NCBI RefSeq assembly: GCF_003991905.1
Contig: NZ_RSCL01000002.1
Span: forward strand, 339,142 to 403,141
Direction: 5' to 3'
Origin: Dulcicalothrix desertica PCC 7102
GTDB lineage: Bacteria; Cyanobacteriota; Cyanobacteriia; Cyanobacteriales; Nostocaceae
Length of the DNA: 64,000 bases
The translations under genes and the position numbers were made by a program. Below, piece after piece: positions 1 through 9,469 of this stretch. The stretch's first letter is position 1. The number at the start of each line of letters is the position of its first letter. The notes under the pieces are model-generated. The model was not told where the DNA came from, did no database searches, and saw only the letters and a program-made list of their open reading frames with translations.

Positions 1-334
1 TCTGGAAAACTGATGAATCAGTTATTACTAGGCATTTGTTTGTTTAGCTCTAAATAGCTGATTTAAACCTCAGCTAAGGTTAATTTCTTTACATTGCTAA
101 CGCAAATGTTATACTGGCTATCAAACTATATAATTTTCATGGTTCGACCACTTGACGAACTGCGCTCTCTCGCGCTCGCTCATCAGCGACTTATTTAATA
201 TAGCGAGCGTAAATAGTATTGTCAACACTTTTTTCAAAAAAAATTTGATTAATTTTTTACTGCGTCTAAATGCCTTGCTGTGGCTACTTTGAGCAACAAT
301 AGTTATGCCAGAGCGTATAACAGGAGCAAGAAGA
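1..334. other. Intergenic region upstream of glyQ
   Basis: No gene is recognised here. The stretch is AT-rich apart from a GC-rich patch near 158-207, where GCGCTCGC and AGCGAGCG words could pair with each other. A poly-T/poly-A run at about 229-258 lies close to the gene. It probably holds the glyQ promoter, but I cannot assign -35 and -10 boxes with confidence. Confidence 0.5.
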
Positions 335-1216
335 ATGAATTTTCAATCGTTGATTTTACAGTTACATAAGTTTTGGAGTGAGCGTGGTTGTCTAATTGCC
401 CAACCTTACGACATGGAGAAAGGCGCCGGCACTAAAAACCCCCACACATTCTTGCGAGCATTGGGTCCAGAACCTTGGTCAGTTGCATACGTAGAGCCAT
501 GTCGGCGCCCTACAGATGGACGATATGGAGAAAACCCAAATCGCTTTCAACACTATTATCAATATCAAGTACTTATAAAACCCTCACCAGATAACATCCA
601 AGAAATATACCTAGACTCACTGCGCGCACTGGGTATTCGACCCGAAGACCATGATGTACGCTTTGTAGAAGATAACTGGGAAGATGCAACAGTAGGCGCC
701 TGGGGTACTGGTTGGGAAGTTTGGCTAGATGGAATGGAAGTAACTCAATTTACATACTTCCAGCAATGCGGTGGAGTAGACTGCCGTCCAGTATCTATAG
801 AAATAACCTACGGACTAGAACGGTTGGCAATGTACCTTCAAGGCGTCGAAGCAATAACCAAAATTCACTGGACTGACAACATTACATATGGAGATGTTCA
901 CCTCCAAGGCGAAATTGAACAATGTGTATACAACTTTGAAGCATCAAACCCCGAAATGCTGCTGACACTATTTAATATGTACGAGCAAGAAGCTACTCAG
1001 TTAACCGAACGGGGATTAGTCCTACCCAGCTTGGATTATGTAATTAAATGTTCACACTCTTTTAACTTACTCGATGCAAGAGGTGTAATTTCAGTCACAG
1101 AAAGAACTAGATACATTACCAGAATTCGCAACTTAGCCCGTAAAGTAGCTCAATTGTACGTAGAACAACGAGAGCGATTAGGTTACCCTTTACTTAAAAA
1201 TACATCTGACACCTAA
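335..1216 (+). CDS. glyQ: Glycyl-tRNA synthetase alpha subunit
   Basis: This is the catalytic alpha chain of the bacterial alpha2-beta2 glycyl-tRNA synthetase, which charges tRNA-Gly with glycine in the cytosol. Near-identity to the cyanobacterial family runs end to end: the N-terminal MNFQS start, [45 protein letters not shown], and the class II core around [20 protein letters not shown]. An ATG 30 bases upstream is in frame, but the family starts at MNFQS, and an AGGAG at 322-326 sits 8 bases before 335, so I choose 335. The beta-subunit gene glyS is not adjacent, which is usual in cyanobacteria. A tRNA-Gly gene lies far away at 58.2 kb. Identification is very secure. Confidence 0.97.
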   Translation: MNFQSLILQLHKFWSERGCLIAQPYDMEKGAGTKNPHTFLRALGPEPWSVAYVEPCRRPTDGRYGENPNRFQHYYQYQVLIKPSPDNIQEIYLDSLRALGIRPEDHDVRFVEDNWEDATVGAWGTGWEVWLDGMEVTQFTYFQQCGGVDCRPVSIEITYGLERLAMYLQGVEAITKIHWTDNITYGDVHLQGEIEQCVYNFEASNPEMLLTLFNMYEQEATQLTERGLVLPSLDYVIKCSHSFNLLDARGVISVTERTRYITRIRNLARKVAQLYVEQRERLGYPLLKNTSDT

Positions 1217-1297
1217 CACACCAAAAATGCTAGTAGTAGCCTAAAATTTATTCTTGGTAAGTGTGTAAAGTTTTATTACAGAGATTGAAACAAAAGA

Positions 1298-1780
1298 ATG
1301 GGCACTAAGTTAGCTGAAATTTTAAAACCTATTGCAGCATGGTTCCGCAGTTTGAACGTTCCAGAACCAATTGTGCATTGGGGACACCCAGCCATGATGG
1401 GCATCGTTATATTTGTCCTAGGTAGCTACGTTGCATACGCAGGTTGGCAAGGGAGAATCGCAGCAGATAAAGATGTAGCGATTAAAAATCGTGCAGACCA
1501 CCGCAAACTGGCGCCTTTAATGTTTATCTTTATGGCATTAGGTTACACAGGTGGCTTATTATCTCTGGTTATGCAGAAGCAACCCATTATGGAAAGTCCA
1601 CATTTTTGGACTGGTTCTAGTGTACTGATACTCTTAGGGCTTAACGGCGCCATTTCATTAAATGGTTTTGGTGGAAACAATCAAGGACTGCGGAACTTAC
1701 ACGCTTATTTGGGCAGTACAGCATTTTTGGTCTTGATAATACATGCCATACTTGGGTTTAGATTGGGAATAAGCATCTAG
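1298..1780 (+). CDS. DUF4079 family integral membrane protein
   Basis: This 160-residue protein matches the cyanobacterial/plastid DUF4079 family. I see four hydrophobic segments: about residues 30-48 (HPAMMGIVIFVLGSYVAYAG), 73-92, 104-120 and 133-156. Histidines near the membrane faces (WGHPAMMG, LHAYLG, IIHAILG) resemble heme-ligand positions of cytochrome b561-like folds. A heme or redox role is an inference, since the family has no assigned function that I know of. It stands alone between glyQ and comEC and is followed by a 9-bp hairpin. No clear ribosome-binding site precedes the ATG. Confidence 0.85.
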   Translation: MGTKLAEILKPIAAWFRSLNVPEPIVHWGHPAMMGIVIFVLGSYVAYAGWQGRIAADKDVAIKNRADHRKLAPLMFIFMALGYTGGLLSLVMQKQPIMESPHFWTGSSVLILLGLNGAISLNGFGGNNQGLRNLHAYLGSTAFLVLIIHAILGFRLGISI

Positions 1781-1801
1781 TATCAAAGGCGTATGTTAAT
1801 A

Positions 1802-1832
1802 AGATGGTGCATTCAAACGACACGCACCATCT
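1802..1832 (+). terminator. Hairpin after the DUF4079 gene
   Basis: AGATGGTGC at 1802-1810 and GCACCATCT at 1824-1832 form a perfect 9-bp stem with a 13-base loop, 21 bases after the stop codon. It is followed by ATAAATAA rather than a strong T run, so termination is likely but not certain. Confidence 0.55.
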
Positions 1833-1888
1833 ATAAATAACTCGGTAAATAGTGCTTAACTTTTTCTATAACTCTATTAAAGATTGGC

Positions 1889-4252
1889 ATGGTTCAGGTG
1901 AGCGGTGTAATTATATGTCTTGCTTATATTCTGGGGTTGCTATTCACAGCAATTCCAGGAAGCGGTTTATGGATTTTAGGTATTGGCGTAATCGCGGCAA
2001 TTATATTTAGAAAAAGACTTATTCCACGTAAAACGCAGCAAACTAAAGCAAAAGGACAAATTCAGTCAAAAAGTCTACCTGCGAATAGACACCTACTTCC
2101 ACATCCGAGAGTATGGCTAATAGCTGGTTTCATTGGTTTACTAGCAAGCTTTTACCTTCAGTCTCGCACTCCTACCCCAGGCGCCAACGATATTAGTAAA
2201 TATGTTCTAACTGGAAATAACAGTAATCAAGAACAACTATATATTGTGCGTGGCACAGTAAGTAGTACACCCAAATTAACTCGCGCTTCCAAAGGACAGT
2301 TTTGGATGGAAGCAAAACAGTTTGATGAGGTGAAAGATCAAGACGATAAAATTGGTGGAAGTAAAGGAGTATCTGGTAATTTATATGTCACCGTACCGTT
2401 ATTACAAGCAACAGGATTATATCCAGGTGCGGAAATAGGTGTCACAGGAGTTTTGTATAAACCCAAAAGCGCAATAAATCCAGGAGCTTTTGACTTTCAA
2501 AATTATTTAAATCAACGAGGCGCCTTTGCTGGATTAAGCGGGCGCCAAATAAATATATTAAATGAAGATAATAAAGATAGAAAGTGGGGATGGTGGAAAC
2601 TGCGCGAAACAATTATACGCGCACAGGTTAGCCCTTTAGGTATTCCCTCTGGTCCACTATTAAGCGCAATGGTCGTAGGTAGTAAAGGTGTAGATATACC
2701 GTATGATGTACGCGACTTATTTATTAAAGTTGGTTTATCACACGTTTTATCAGCATCAGGGTTTCAAACTTCTTTAATTTTGGCAGTAATTTTAAGTTTA
2801 ACTCAACGCGCAAAACGTGGCACTAGATTTACATTAGGAACTATTGCATTAATTATATTTGTATCTCTAACAGGCTTTGACCCCCCGGTAGTTAGAGCTA
2901 CAATCATGGGATTTGCAGCATTGATTGCTTTACTACTAAAACGTACAGTTAAACAATTGAGTTTATTGTTGCTCACAGCAACACTAATGCTAATATTGAA
3001 TCCATTATGGATTTGGGATTTAGGTTTTCAACTTAGCTTTTTATCGACACTGGGCTTAATTGTTACTGCCCCAGCAATAACTAAACGTTTAGGTTGGCTA
3101 CCATTAGCAATAGCTGCTTTAATAGCAGTTCCCTTGGCAGCAATGATTTGGACTTTGCCATTACAACTATATTTATTTGGAACTATACCTGTCTATTGTT
3201 TATTACTCAATATAATTACGGCGCCTTTAATTTCAATAATTAGCTTAGGTGGTTTCTTAAGTGCGCTGTTCTCGGTTATTCTACCTTCAGCAGGTAGCTA
3301 TTTAGCTGGACTACTATATCAACCAATCAACTGGTTATTGAACATAGCACAATTTTTTGGAAATATACAATTTAGCTCTTTTTCAGTGGGTACTATTAGC
3401 CTACTACAATTAATTACCATCTATACACTCATAATACTAGTATGGTTCATTCGTTGGTGGCAGCGACGCTGGTGGTTTGCTTGTGGTGTTGCTTTAGCAT
3501 TAGTATTTATCCCTGCTTGGCATTCTACCAACACATTGTTTCAAGTTACAATGCTCGCAGCAAATGGAGAACCTGTAATTGTTATTCAAGATAAAGGCAA
3601 AATCACATTAATTAACGGTGGAGATGAAGGAACAGGACGCTTTACCATATTACCGTTCCTACAACAGCAAGGTGTGAATCAAATTGACTGGGCTGTAGCA
3701 TCAGATTTTCAAGATAACGGTAGTAATGGTTGGTTAGAAATATTACTACGTTTACCTGTCAGAGCATTTTATGATTATTCTGCAAATTCAGAAAATGCTC
3801 TGGCAAGTTCAGCAATTCAGAAAAAATTACAACAAAATCAAGGCGCCTATCAAGCATTAGGAGTTGGGCAGAGTATAAACGCTGGCACAGTCGCTTTACA
3901 GCTACTCAACGAAGAATTACCTATACTACAAATGCAAATTCAAGACAAAAGCTGGTTACTAGTTGGAAATCTTAAACCTACAGAGCTAAAAAACTTGATT
4001 AAAACTGGCGCCATACCACGTTCGCAAGTTCTTTGGTGTCCACCTCAAATATTAAAAGAGCTAGTTAGTACTGTACAACCAGAAGTAACAATTACCACAA
4101 GTGCTGACATCGACCCAAACATTCTGTCAGAAATTAGTGACATCAAAACCCAGCTTCTATTTACTGGACGTGATGGTACGATTCAATGGAAACCGAACGG
4201 ACAGTTCGAGACTTTTATACAAACGATGGAAAATAAGACTTCAGCACTTTAA
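1889..4252 (+). CDS. comEC: ComEC/Rec2-family DNA uptake channel
   Basis: This 787-residue polytopic protein is the competence channel that moves single-stranded DNA across the inner membrane during natural transformation. It has an N-terminal membrane pair and a DUF4131-like OB region (about residues 20-220). The Competence domain (about 250-540) carries the signature LSHVLSASGFQTSLI and GFDPPVVRATIMG followed by many membrane helices. A C-terminal domain (about 550-787) sits where most ComEC proteins have a metallo-beta-lactamase domain. The usual HxHxDH metal motif is missing there: the aligned stretch reads DWAVASDFQDNGSNGW, with no histidines. The nuclease-like domain is therefore probably catalytically dead, or the family variant lacks activity. 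It stands alone, with tRNA-Ser 52 bases downstream. Confidence 0.9.
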   Translation: MVQVSGVIICLAYILGLLFTAIPGSGLWILGIGVIAAIIFRKRLIPRKTQQTKAKGQIQSKSLPANRHLLPHPRVWLIAGFIGLLASFYLQSRTPTPGANDISKYVLTGNNSNQEQLYIVRGTVSSTPKLTRASKGQFWMEAKQFDEVKDQDDKIGGSKGVSGNLYVTVPLLQATGLYPGAEIGVTGVLYKPKSAINPGAFDFQNYLNQRGAFAGLSGRQINILNEDNKDRKWGWWKLRETIIRAQVSPLGIPSGPLLSAMVVGSKGVDIPYDVRDLFIKVGLSHVLSASGFQTSLILAVILSLTQRAKRGTRFTLGTIALIIFVSLTGFDPPVVRATIMGFAALIALLLKRTVKQLSLLLLTATLMLILNPLWIWDLGFQLSFLSTLGLIVTAPAITKRLGWLPLAIAALIAVPLAAMIWTLPLQLYLFGTIPVYCLLLNIITAPLISIISLGGFLSALFSVILPSAGSYLAGLLYQPINWLLNIAQFFGNIQFSSFSVGTISLLQLITIYTLIILVWFIRWWQRRWWFACGVALALVFIPAWHSTNTLFQVTMLAANGEPVIVIQDKGKITLINGGDEGTGRFTILPFLQQQGVNQIDWAVASDFQDNGSNGWLEILLRLPVRAFYDYSANSENALASSAIQKKLQQNQGAYQALGVGQSINAGTVALQLLNEELPILQMQIQDKSWLLVGNLKPTELKNLIKTGAIPRSQVLWCPPQILKELVSTVQPEVTITTSADIDPNILSEISDIKTQLLFTGRDGTIQWKPNGQFETFIQTMENKTSAL

Positions 4253-4304
4253 AACTAACCAATAGTCATGCTATTATGATGAGCGCATATAAAATATAAA
4301 ACCT

Positions 4305-4391
4305 GGAGAGGTGTCCGAGTGGTTGATGGTGACGCACTCGAAATGCGTTTTGGCAGCAATGTCAACGGGGGTTCGAATCCCCCCCTCTCCG
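4305..4391 (+). tRNA. trnS-CGA: tRNA-Ser (anticodon CGA)
   Basis: A long-variable-arm tRNA fold is clear. The acceptor stem GGAGAGG (4305-4311) pairs with CCTCTCC (4384-4390), with discriminator G at 4391. The anticodon stem ACGCA/TGCGT encloses loop CTCGAAA with anticodon CGA at 4339-4341, and the T loop reads GTTCGAATC. It decodes UCG serine codons. No CCA is encoded, so a CCA-adding enzyme is needed; one candidate lies at 54.1-56.8 kb. Confidence 0.96.
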
Positions 4392-4537
4392 ATTATTCCT
4401 TGTAAAATAGATTTAAACAAAGGTGTCTCCCCATTGTTCCAGTTGGAAGGCGCCAATAATGAGATTGAAATAAAATATACCTAGACATAGTAGATTAGTG
4501 AGCTAAACTGTACTTCATTGCGTGAGGAGGTGCGATT

Positions 4538-5683
4538 ATGCTCAATCGGTGGTTAGGAAAATTACTTTCAGTTACGTTTGTTAGTACATGTTTATGTGTG
4601 GGTATTACGCTTGGAAGTGCAATTCGGATGGGTAAAATACAAGCATCTGATAAACCGCCGAAACCTTCAGACTCTCTACCCATATTGCCTCCGGTAACTG
4701 AGGAGCAAATTTTTCCTGATTCGATTACAATTCAAGCTGTTGGGGATGTTATTCCTGGTACTAATTACCCTAACAATAGATTACCTAGCAATCGTAATAA
4801 ATTAATTCCTCAATCAGTACGTAAATACTTAGCAAATGCTGATATATTATTTGGCAACTTTGAAAGTTCTTTAACAAACTATCGCTATAGCGCCAAAGAT
4901 ATTACCAAAGGGCAAACATTTGCTTTTCGGTCGCCACCAGAATATGCCAAACTATTTGCTGATGTTGGATTTAATGTATTTAATGTCGCGAATAACCATG
5001 CTTTAGATTTTGGAGTGGTGGGTTTTCGTGACACGGTTAAAAATTTAAAAAAGGTAGGTATTAATACTTTAGGTCATAAAAATCAAATTCTTTTGCTTAA
5101 TAGTAATAACGTCAAGGTAGCAATGGTTGGATTTGCGCCATATGATTATTACAACTCGATTCACGATATATCAACTGCTGCACAACTTGTTAAATCAGCA
5201 CAAAAGCAAGCTGATGTTGTGATAGTGTCAATGCACGCAGGCGCCGAAGGCACCAATGCGTTGCGAACTCGAAACAGTAACGAGTATTTTTATGGTGAAA
5301 ATCGTGGTAATTCAGTTAAGTTTGCCCGAACAATGGTTGATGCAGGCGCCGATATGGTTTTGGGACATGGACCACATGTACCACGAGCGATGGAAATTTA
5401 CAAAGGTAAATTAATAGCTTATTCGTTGGGTAACTTTTTGGGATATCGAACTTTATCCACAACTGCCGAAACTGGTTACTCAATGATTCTAGAAGCAAAG
5501 TTAAATCAAACTGGAGATTTGGTTGAAGGTAAAATTATTCCAGTTCATATGGATAAACAGGGAATTCCTCATATTGACAAGAATAAACGCACGGTCAGAC
5601 TAGTACGCGATTTGATAAAAAAAGATTTTCCTAAAACTTCAATGAAAATTAATCAAAAAGGCGAAATTGTAGCTACTAAGTAA
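4538..5683 (+). CDS. CapA family protein (PGA_cap metallophosphatase-like)
   Basis: This 381-residue protein belongs to the CapA/poly-gamma-glutamate capsule biosynthesis family, which has a calcineurin-like phosphoesterase fold. An N-terminal hydrophobic segment (residues 7-29) suggests export or a membrane anchor. Family motifs follow: AVGDVIPG near 69, ILFGNFESSL, NVANNHALDFG, VSMHAGAEG, MVLGHGPHVP and IAYSLGNFLG near 300. The His and Asp residues in these blocks are the likely metal and catalytic positions. A strong Shine-Dalgarno AGGAGGT at 4525-4531 fixes the start. The DUF4864 gene follows after 12 bases, so the two are likely one operon. No other capsule genes lie nearby, so a role in poly-glutamate synthesis is not supported. 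Confidence 0.88.
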   Translation: MLNRWLGKLLSVTFVSTCLCVGITLGSAIRMGKIQASDKPPKPSDSLPILPPVTEEQIFPDSITIQAVGDVIPGTNYPNNRLPSNRNKLIPQSVRKYLANADILFGNFESSLTNYRYSAKDITKGQTFAFRSPPEYAKLFADVGFNVFNVANNHALDFGVVGFRDTVKNLKKVGINTLGHKNQILLLNSNNVKVAMVGFAPYDYYNSIHDISTAAQLVKSAQKQADVVIVSMHAGAEGTNALRTRNSNEYFYGENRGNSVKFARTMVDAGADMVLGHGPHVPRAMEIYKGKLIAYSLGNFLGYRTLSTTAETGYSMILEAKLNQTGDLVEGKIIPVHMDKQGIPHIDKNKRTVRLVRDLIKKDFPKTSMKINQKGEIVATK

Positions 5684-5695
5684 CTCATTTTTAGA

Positions 5696-6058
5696 ATGAA
5701 AGTAACTGATAGTGATAGCACGGCTATTCGTTTCGTGATTGAACAGCAATTGCAAGCGCTTCAACAAGACAACGCTGAAGAAGCGTTTGCTTTCGCAAGT
5801 CCTGAAATTAGGACGCAATTTCAAACGGCAGAGAATTTTCTCAAAATGGTGAAAACAGGGTACTTACCTGTTTACCGTCCCCGTTCGGTACTGTTTGAGA
5901 ATATTACTACAATTCAAGGAAATATTACACAGCTTGTATTGCTTCTGGGTCCTGATGGAGTTCCAGTTAGGGCTTTATATTTAATGTCCAAGCAGCCAGA
6001 AGGCATTTGGAGAATTAATGGCTGCTTCTTAGTGCCTGTTGAAGCAGAAATTTTGTAA
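5696..6058 (+). CDS. DUF4864 domain protein
   Basis: This small soluble protein of 120 residues has the NTF2/cystatin-like layout of DUF4864: an N-terminal helix (AIRFVIEQQLQALQQDNAEE), the FAFASPEIRTQF and FLKMVKTGYLPVYRPRSVLF blocks, then beta strands ending WRINGCFLVPV. It follows the capA-like gene by 12 bases with no intervening terminator, so co-transcription is likely. The molecular function of the family is not known to me. Confidence 0.82.
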   Translation: MKVTDSDSTAIRFVIEQQLQALQQDNAEEAFAFASPEIRTQFQTAENFLKMVKTGYLPVYRPRSVLFENITTIQGNITQLVLLLGPDGVPVRALYLMSKQPEGIWRINGCFLVPVEAEIL

Positions 6059-6250
6059 ATGTGGTCAGATTAGCAACGGATGATAAGCGGATGTAACGGA
6101 TGATTTATTTGCTATGCAAGCGGTGCCAAAGTGTGAGTACTACCTGTTAACAAAACCAGTAGTACCAAATTGCTGTGTTTGAGCAAGAACCCAATACGAG
6201 ACTTATAATATTTTCTCTGTGGTCTCTGCGTCTTTGTGGTAAAGATAATT

Positions 6251-6293
6251 ACTTGTAGTTATTGCACAGGCGAAGAAGGCCTGTGCTACAAGT
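6251..6293. repeat. Dispersed inverted repeat (GCACAGGC family)
   Basis: GCACAGGC at 6264-6271 pairs with GCCTGTGC at 6279-6286. An outer pair, ACTTGTAG and TACAAGT, extends the stem. The same word set recurs at 30361-30388. A second spacer word, TCTCTGCGTCTTTGTGGTAA, sits just upstream and has a relative near 46.5 kb. It lies between convergent genes and could end transcription in both directions. Confidence 0.6.
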
Positions 6294-6301
6294 TGTCGAA
6301 A

Positions 6302-7126
6302 CTAATTGATGTTGACTAGTTGTTTGTTAAGGACTTGGTTTAACTTGCCGCTGCGATATCCTTCTAAATCTAATGTGACGTAGATAAAACCTAGTTCTTG
6401 GAAAGTAGAAACGACTTGTTGTAAATCTGTATTTTGTACAAAATCTTTAATGTGTTCGGCTGGTAGCTCAATCCGTGCGGTATCACCTTCAGAGCGAACA
6501 CGCAGGTTTGAAAACCCTAGTTTACGTAAATATATTTCTGCCCTACCTACTCGCTGCAATTTAGCTACTGTAATCTCTTCTCCGTAAGGAAATCTTGAAC
6601 TTAAGCAAGGTTGTGCTGGTTTATCCCACCACGGTAAACCAAGTTGCTGCGAAAGCTGGCGTACTTCTAGTTTACTGGCACCTACTTCAGCTAAAGGAGA
6701 AAAGGCGCCTCTTTCTTTGGCAGCTTGAATACCTGGACGATAATCGTGTAAATCATCAGCATTGACCCCATCTACAACGTAAGGATAACCAAGCTGGTTT
6801 GCTAATGGTCTAAGGGTGTCGTGAAGTTCGCTTTTACAAAAATAACAACGGTTAACTGGATTTGCTGTATAATTAGAATTTTCCATCTCGTGTGTTTCGA
6901 TTACTTGATGGCGAATTCCAATTGTCGCAGCTTGAACTTTTGCATCTTCTAACTCTTCTGGAAGCAAAGAAGGTGAAACAGCAGTCACAGCTAAAGCACG
7001 TGTACCTAAGACATCATATGCAATTTTTGCTACTAAGGTACTATCAACACCACCAGAATAAGCTATTAACGCTTGCTCCATTTGAGCGAATAAAACTTTG
7101 AGTTTATCAAGTTTTTCATTTAACAT
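6302..7126 (-). CDS. larE: LarE-type ATP-dependent sacrificial sulfur transferase
   Basis: This 274-residue PP-loop protein matches LarE, which AMPylates and then thiolates the pyridinium biscarboxylate precursor of the nickel-pincer cofactor. The ATP-binding PP-loop is SGGVDST at residues 24-30. Three cysteines stand out: C94 and C97 in NRCYFCKSE and C174 in PCLSSRFPYG. C174 is the position of the sacrificial cysteine in the Lactobacillus enzyme. Three-cysteine LarE proteins are thought to hold a [4Fe-4S] cluster instead, so this one may be catalytic rather than sacrificial (inference). larB, larC and larA are not nearby. No clear ribosome-binding site precedes the ATG. Confidence 0.88.
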   Translation of the reverse strand: MLNEKLDKLKVLFAQMEQALIAYSGGVDSTLVAKIAYDVLGTRALAVTAVSPSLLPEELEDAKVQAATIGIRHQVIETHEMENSNYTANPVNRCYFCKSELHDTLRPLANQLGYPYVVDGVNADDLHDYRPGIQAAKERGAFSPLAEVGASKLEVRQLSQQLGLPWWDKPAQPCLSSRFPYGEEITVAKLQRVGRAEIYLRKLGFSNLRVRSEGDTARIELPAEHIKDFVQNTDLQQVVSTFQELGFIYVTLDLEGYRSGKLNQVLNKQLVNIN

Positions 7127-7170
7127 AAATTTATATTATATGGCACCAGTTCTTATTTTAAACATATTTT

Positions 7171-7238
7171 AGAAACCGGGTTTCTTATTTGATAACTTGT
7201 AATAAAAATAACGATTTTGCGAGAGAAACCCGGTTTCT
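7171..7238. repeat. Paired AGAAACC(G/C)GGTTTCT palindromes
   Basis: The 15-base palindrome AGAAACCGGGTTTCT lies at 7171-7185 and its sister AGAAACCCGGTTTCT at 7224-7238, with an AT-rich 38-base spacer. The same paired arrangement recurs at 21809-21875 and 57369-57433, and single or degenerate copies occur at 11438, 38225 and 47669. The pair fills the spacer between larE and the histidine kinase gene. Confidence 0.8.
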
Positions 7239-7243
7239 ACTAT

Positions 7244-9043
7244 TTAACTATATTTAGATATAATTGCTGCAAGCAGTGGTAAATCAATTGGCTTACAAAT
7301 ATAATCGTCAAAACCAGCTGCAATACAGGTTTCACGGTCGCCTTTCATTGCCATCGCTGTTTGAGCTATTATTGTTATATCTTTATAATTTTCATTTTTA
7401 CGTAATTGTTTAATTAACTTGAAGCCATTGCAGTCAGGTAAGTATATATCTAGCAGAATTATTGATGGGCACTGTTGCTGTAAAAAATCCCAGAATTGAG
7501 TAGCATTTTTTACCCACCCTACCTTGTAACCTAATTTTCCTAAGTAGGTTTGCATCATTTGTGCGTTGGGCAAGTCGTCCTCCAATATTAAAATGAAGGG
7601 AGGATTAGAAGATAAAATTACTTCAGGAAGTGGGCAATAAGTAGTATGCTCCATTCCTGCAATTTGATTTGTATTATTTTCTGTTTCAACGTTTATAGAT
7701 TGATTCAACGGTAATACAATTGTAAAACGCGAACCTTTATTCATCTCAGATTCAACTTCGACGTAACCACTGTGAAGTTCTGCTAACTTACGAGTTACTG
7801 CTAGTCCCAAACCTGTTCCTTCATCACGACTTACCAGTACATTGGCTATTTGCGAATAAGGTTGAAATAATTCCCCTTGATGCTCGAATGGTATACCTGT
7901 ACCTGTATCCCAAACTATAAAATGCACAAAGTCATTGATTTTTTTAACTTGCAAACCAACTGAACCAGACTCAGTAAATTTTAAAGCGTTAAAAAGCAAA
8001 TTTAACAGCATCTGCTTGAGTCGTAGCGAGTCAGCGATAATGTTCGTCACATCAGGGTCTAAATCCAAAACCATTTTCAAACCCTTTGCTGCAGCTTTCT
8101 CTTTTACCAGCGCAAAAACAGTTCGACTAATTGCGGGTATATCTACAGCTTCCCACTGCACCTCCATTTGATTTGCTTCGATTTTGGAAAGGTCTAATAT
8201 ATCGTTAATCAAAGCTAGCAAATGCTTGCCGCTAGACTGAATTATATTTAAGTATTCTTGATGACGTTCGCGACTGGCATCAAATCCTTGAGCGATTAAT
8301 AAATGAGTAAAGCCAAGAATTGAACTTAATGGAGTTCTAATTTCGTGACTGGTGCTAGCAAGAAACTGATTTTTGAGTTGATTGGTACGCTGAAGCTCTT
8401 GATTATAGCTCTTTAAATCTTGATAAACTTGTTCTAATGATTGTAACTGCCGCACTTGTATTAACGCTGCAATACATCGCTCAACAGATGATTCTAGCAA
8501 CTGCTGCTTACACGTGTTAAAAAAGGCAGTTTCTTTAATTTGAGTTGGGTAGACAATTATCAGCCATCCCACTAATGTGTTGACTTGGTTAGCTGTAATT
8601 GGGAAGGCACACTGAGGCTGCTGTGTTTTCCAACAATTTAATTCATCGGTACTAATTATTTGTTCTAGCTGTAGTTTAACTTGTGGATTTTCACTTTCAG
8701 GCGCCGCAGCAGTTGAGATATAGCAAAGTTTTGCACAAGTAGACCCAGGTTGAACTAATGCAATACCAACTTGACTCGACTTAATCGCAAGTCCAAGCTG
8801 ATTGACCAAGGTTTGAAATATTTTAGACTCTAAACACTGTATATTATCAGTGCAAATGGAAATTAAGCATTCGTTTAAATGAGATTGCAGGTGATTTAAG
8901 CTGCTTTCTACCCATAATTGGTCGCGCAAATGCTCAATCGTGGTCAAAAGTGTTGATGTTGAATCAACTTGTGAGTTTTGTTCTGGTAAGCTCGAATACT
9001 GCTGCATTGTCAAATCGACCACTGAACAAATTTGGCTACGCAC
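7244..9043 (-). CDS. Hybrid sensor histidine kinase with receiver domain
   Basis: This 599-residue soluble kinase has a GAF-like N-terminal region (about 35-200), a short coiled coil, HisKA with H-box TSHEIRTPLSS (His about 233), a HATPase with DTGTGIPFEH and GTGLGLAV, and a C-terminal receiver domain. The receiver carries LEDD, phosphoacceptor Asp about 531 in ILLDIYLPD, and CKPID. No transmembrane segment is visible, so it should sense a cytoplasmic signal. ATG codons at 9043 and 9007 are both possible starts; neither has a good ribosome-binding site. No dedicated response-regulator gene is adjacent on this strand. Confidence 0.9.
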   Translation of the reverse strand: MRSQICSVVDLTMQQYSSLPEQNSQVDSTSTLLTTIEHLRDQLWVESSLNHLQSHLNECLISICTDNIQCLESKIFQTLVNQLGLAIKSSQVGIALVQPGSTCAKLCYISTAAAPESENPQVKLQLEQIISTDELNCWKTQQPQCAFPITANQVNTLVGWLIIVYPTQIKETAFFNTCKQQLLESSVERCIAALIQVRQLQSLEQVYQDLKSYNQELQRTNQLKNQFLASTSHEIRTPLSSILGFTHLLIAQGFDASRERHQEYLNIIQSSGKHLLALINDILDLSKIEANQMEVQWEAVDIPAISRTVFALVKEKAAAKGLKMVLDLDPDVTNIIADSLRLKQMLLNLLFNALKFTESGSVGLQVKKINDFVHFIVWDTGTGIPFEHQGELFQPYSQIANVLVSRDEGTGLGLAVTRKLAELHSGYVEVESEMNKGSRFTIVLPLNQSINVETENNTNQIAGMEHTTYCPLPEVILSSNPPFILILEDDLPNAQMMQTYLGKLGYKVGWVKNATQFWDFLQQQCPSIILLDIYLPDCNGFKLIKQLRKNENYKDITIIAQTAMAMKGDRETCIAAGFDDYICKPIDLPLLAAIISKYS

Positions 9044-9420
9044 AAAAGTGCTTGTAAGTCCCCATGTATATTAGCGTACATTTATCTCTATATTGATAAG
9101 TTAAAACCAAAAGTGTCAAATATAACTTTAATGTTGATACTCATTATCAAAAATCATTCATCGCAAAACCGTAATAACAACTAGACAAGATTAACTCATG
9201 AATGCACAATTTGCCCAGTTTATTACAAATTAAATTAACCAACTTACCCAACTGACTGTAAATACGATTACTGTAGACAGTACCATTGCCCTGACTACAT
9301 TTGGCTCTTTGTCTTACGTATGAAATTTTACGGTTGGAATGCTGCTTTCCGAAAAACTACTATAGTCGCACATGCACTCGACACAAGCAAATTCAATTAA
9401 GTGTGTATTTATTTTTGTAA
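9044..9420. other. Spacer between kinase gene and psaX
   Basis: About 380 bases with no supported gene. The kinase gene reads leftward out of it, so its promoter should be in the first 100 to 200 bases. The right side receives transcripts from psaX. I see no strong repeat or RNA structure here. Confidence 0.45.
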
Positions 9421-9422
9421 AG

Positions 9423-9464
9423 AAGGGTAAAGGCAAAAGGGTTTCCGCCTTCACCTCTACCCTT
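9423..9464 (-). terminator. Hairpin after psaX
   Basis: On the minus strand, AAGGGTAGAGGTGAAGGC (9464 to 9447) can pair with GCCTTTACCCTT (9434 to 9423), with a small bulge. It is followed by CTTTACAAAAATAAAT. It begins 5 bases after the psaX stop codon. The purine-rich and pyrimidine-rich arms resemble spacer repeats seen at 39.6 kb. Confidence 0.5.
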
Positions 9465-9469
9465 ATGGA

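Noticed and set aside
4274-4456. 60-residue frame on the minus strand
   Set aside because: It is antisense to the whole tRNA-Ser gene and is an artefact of its sequence.
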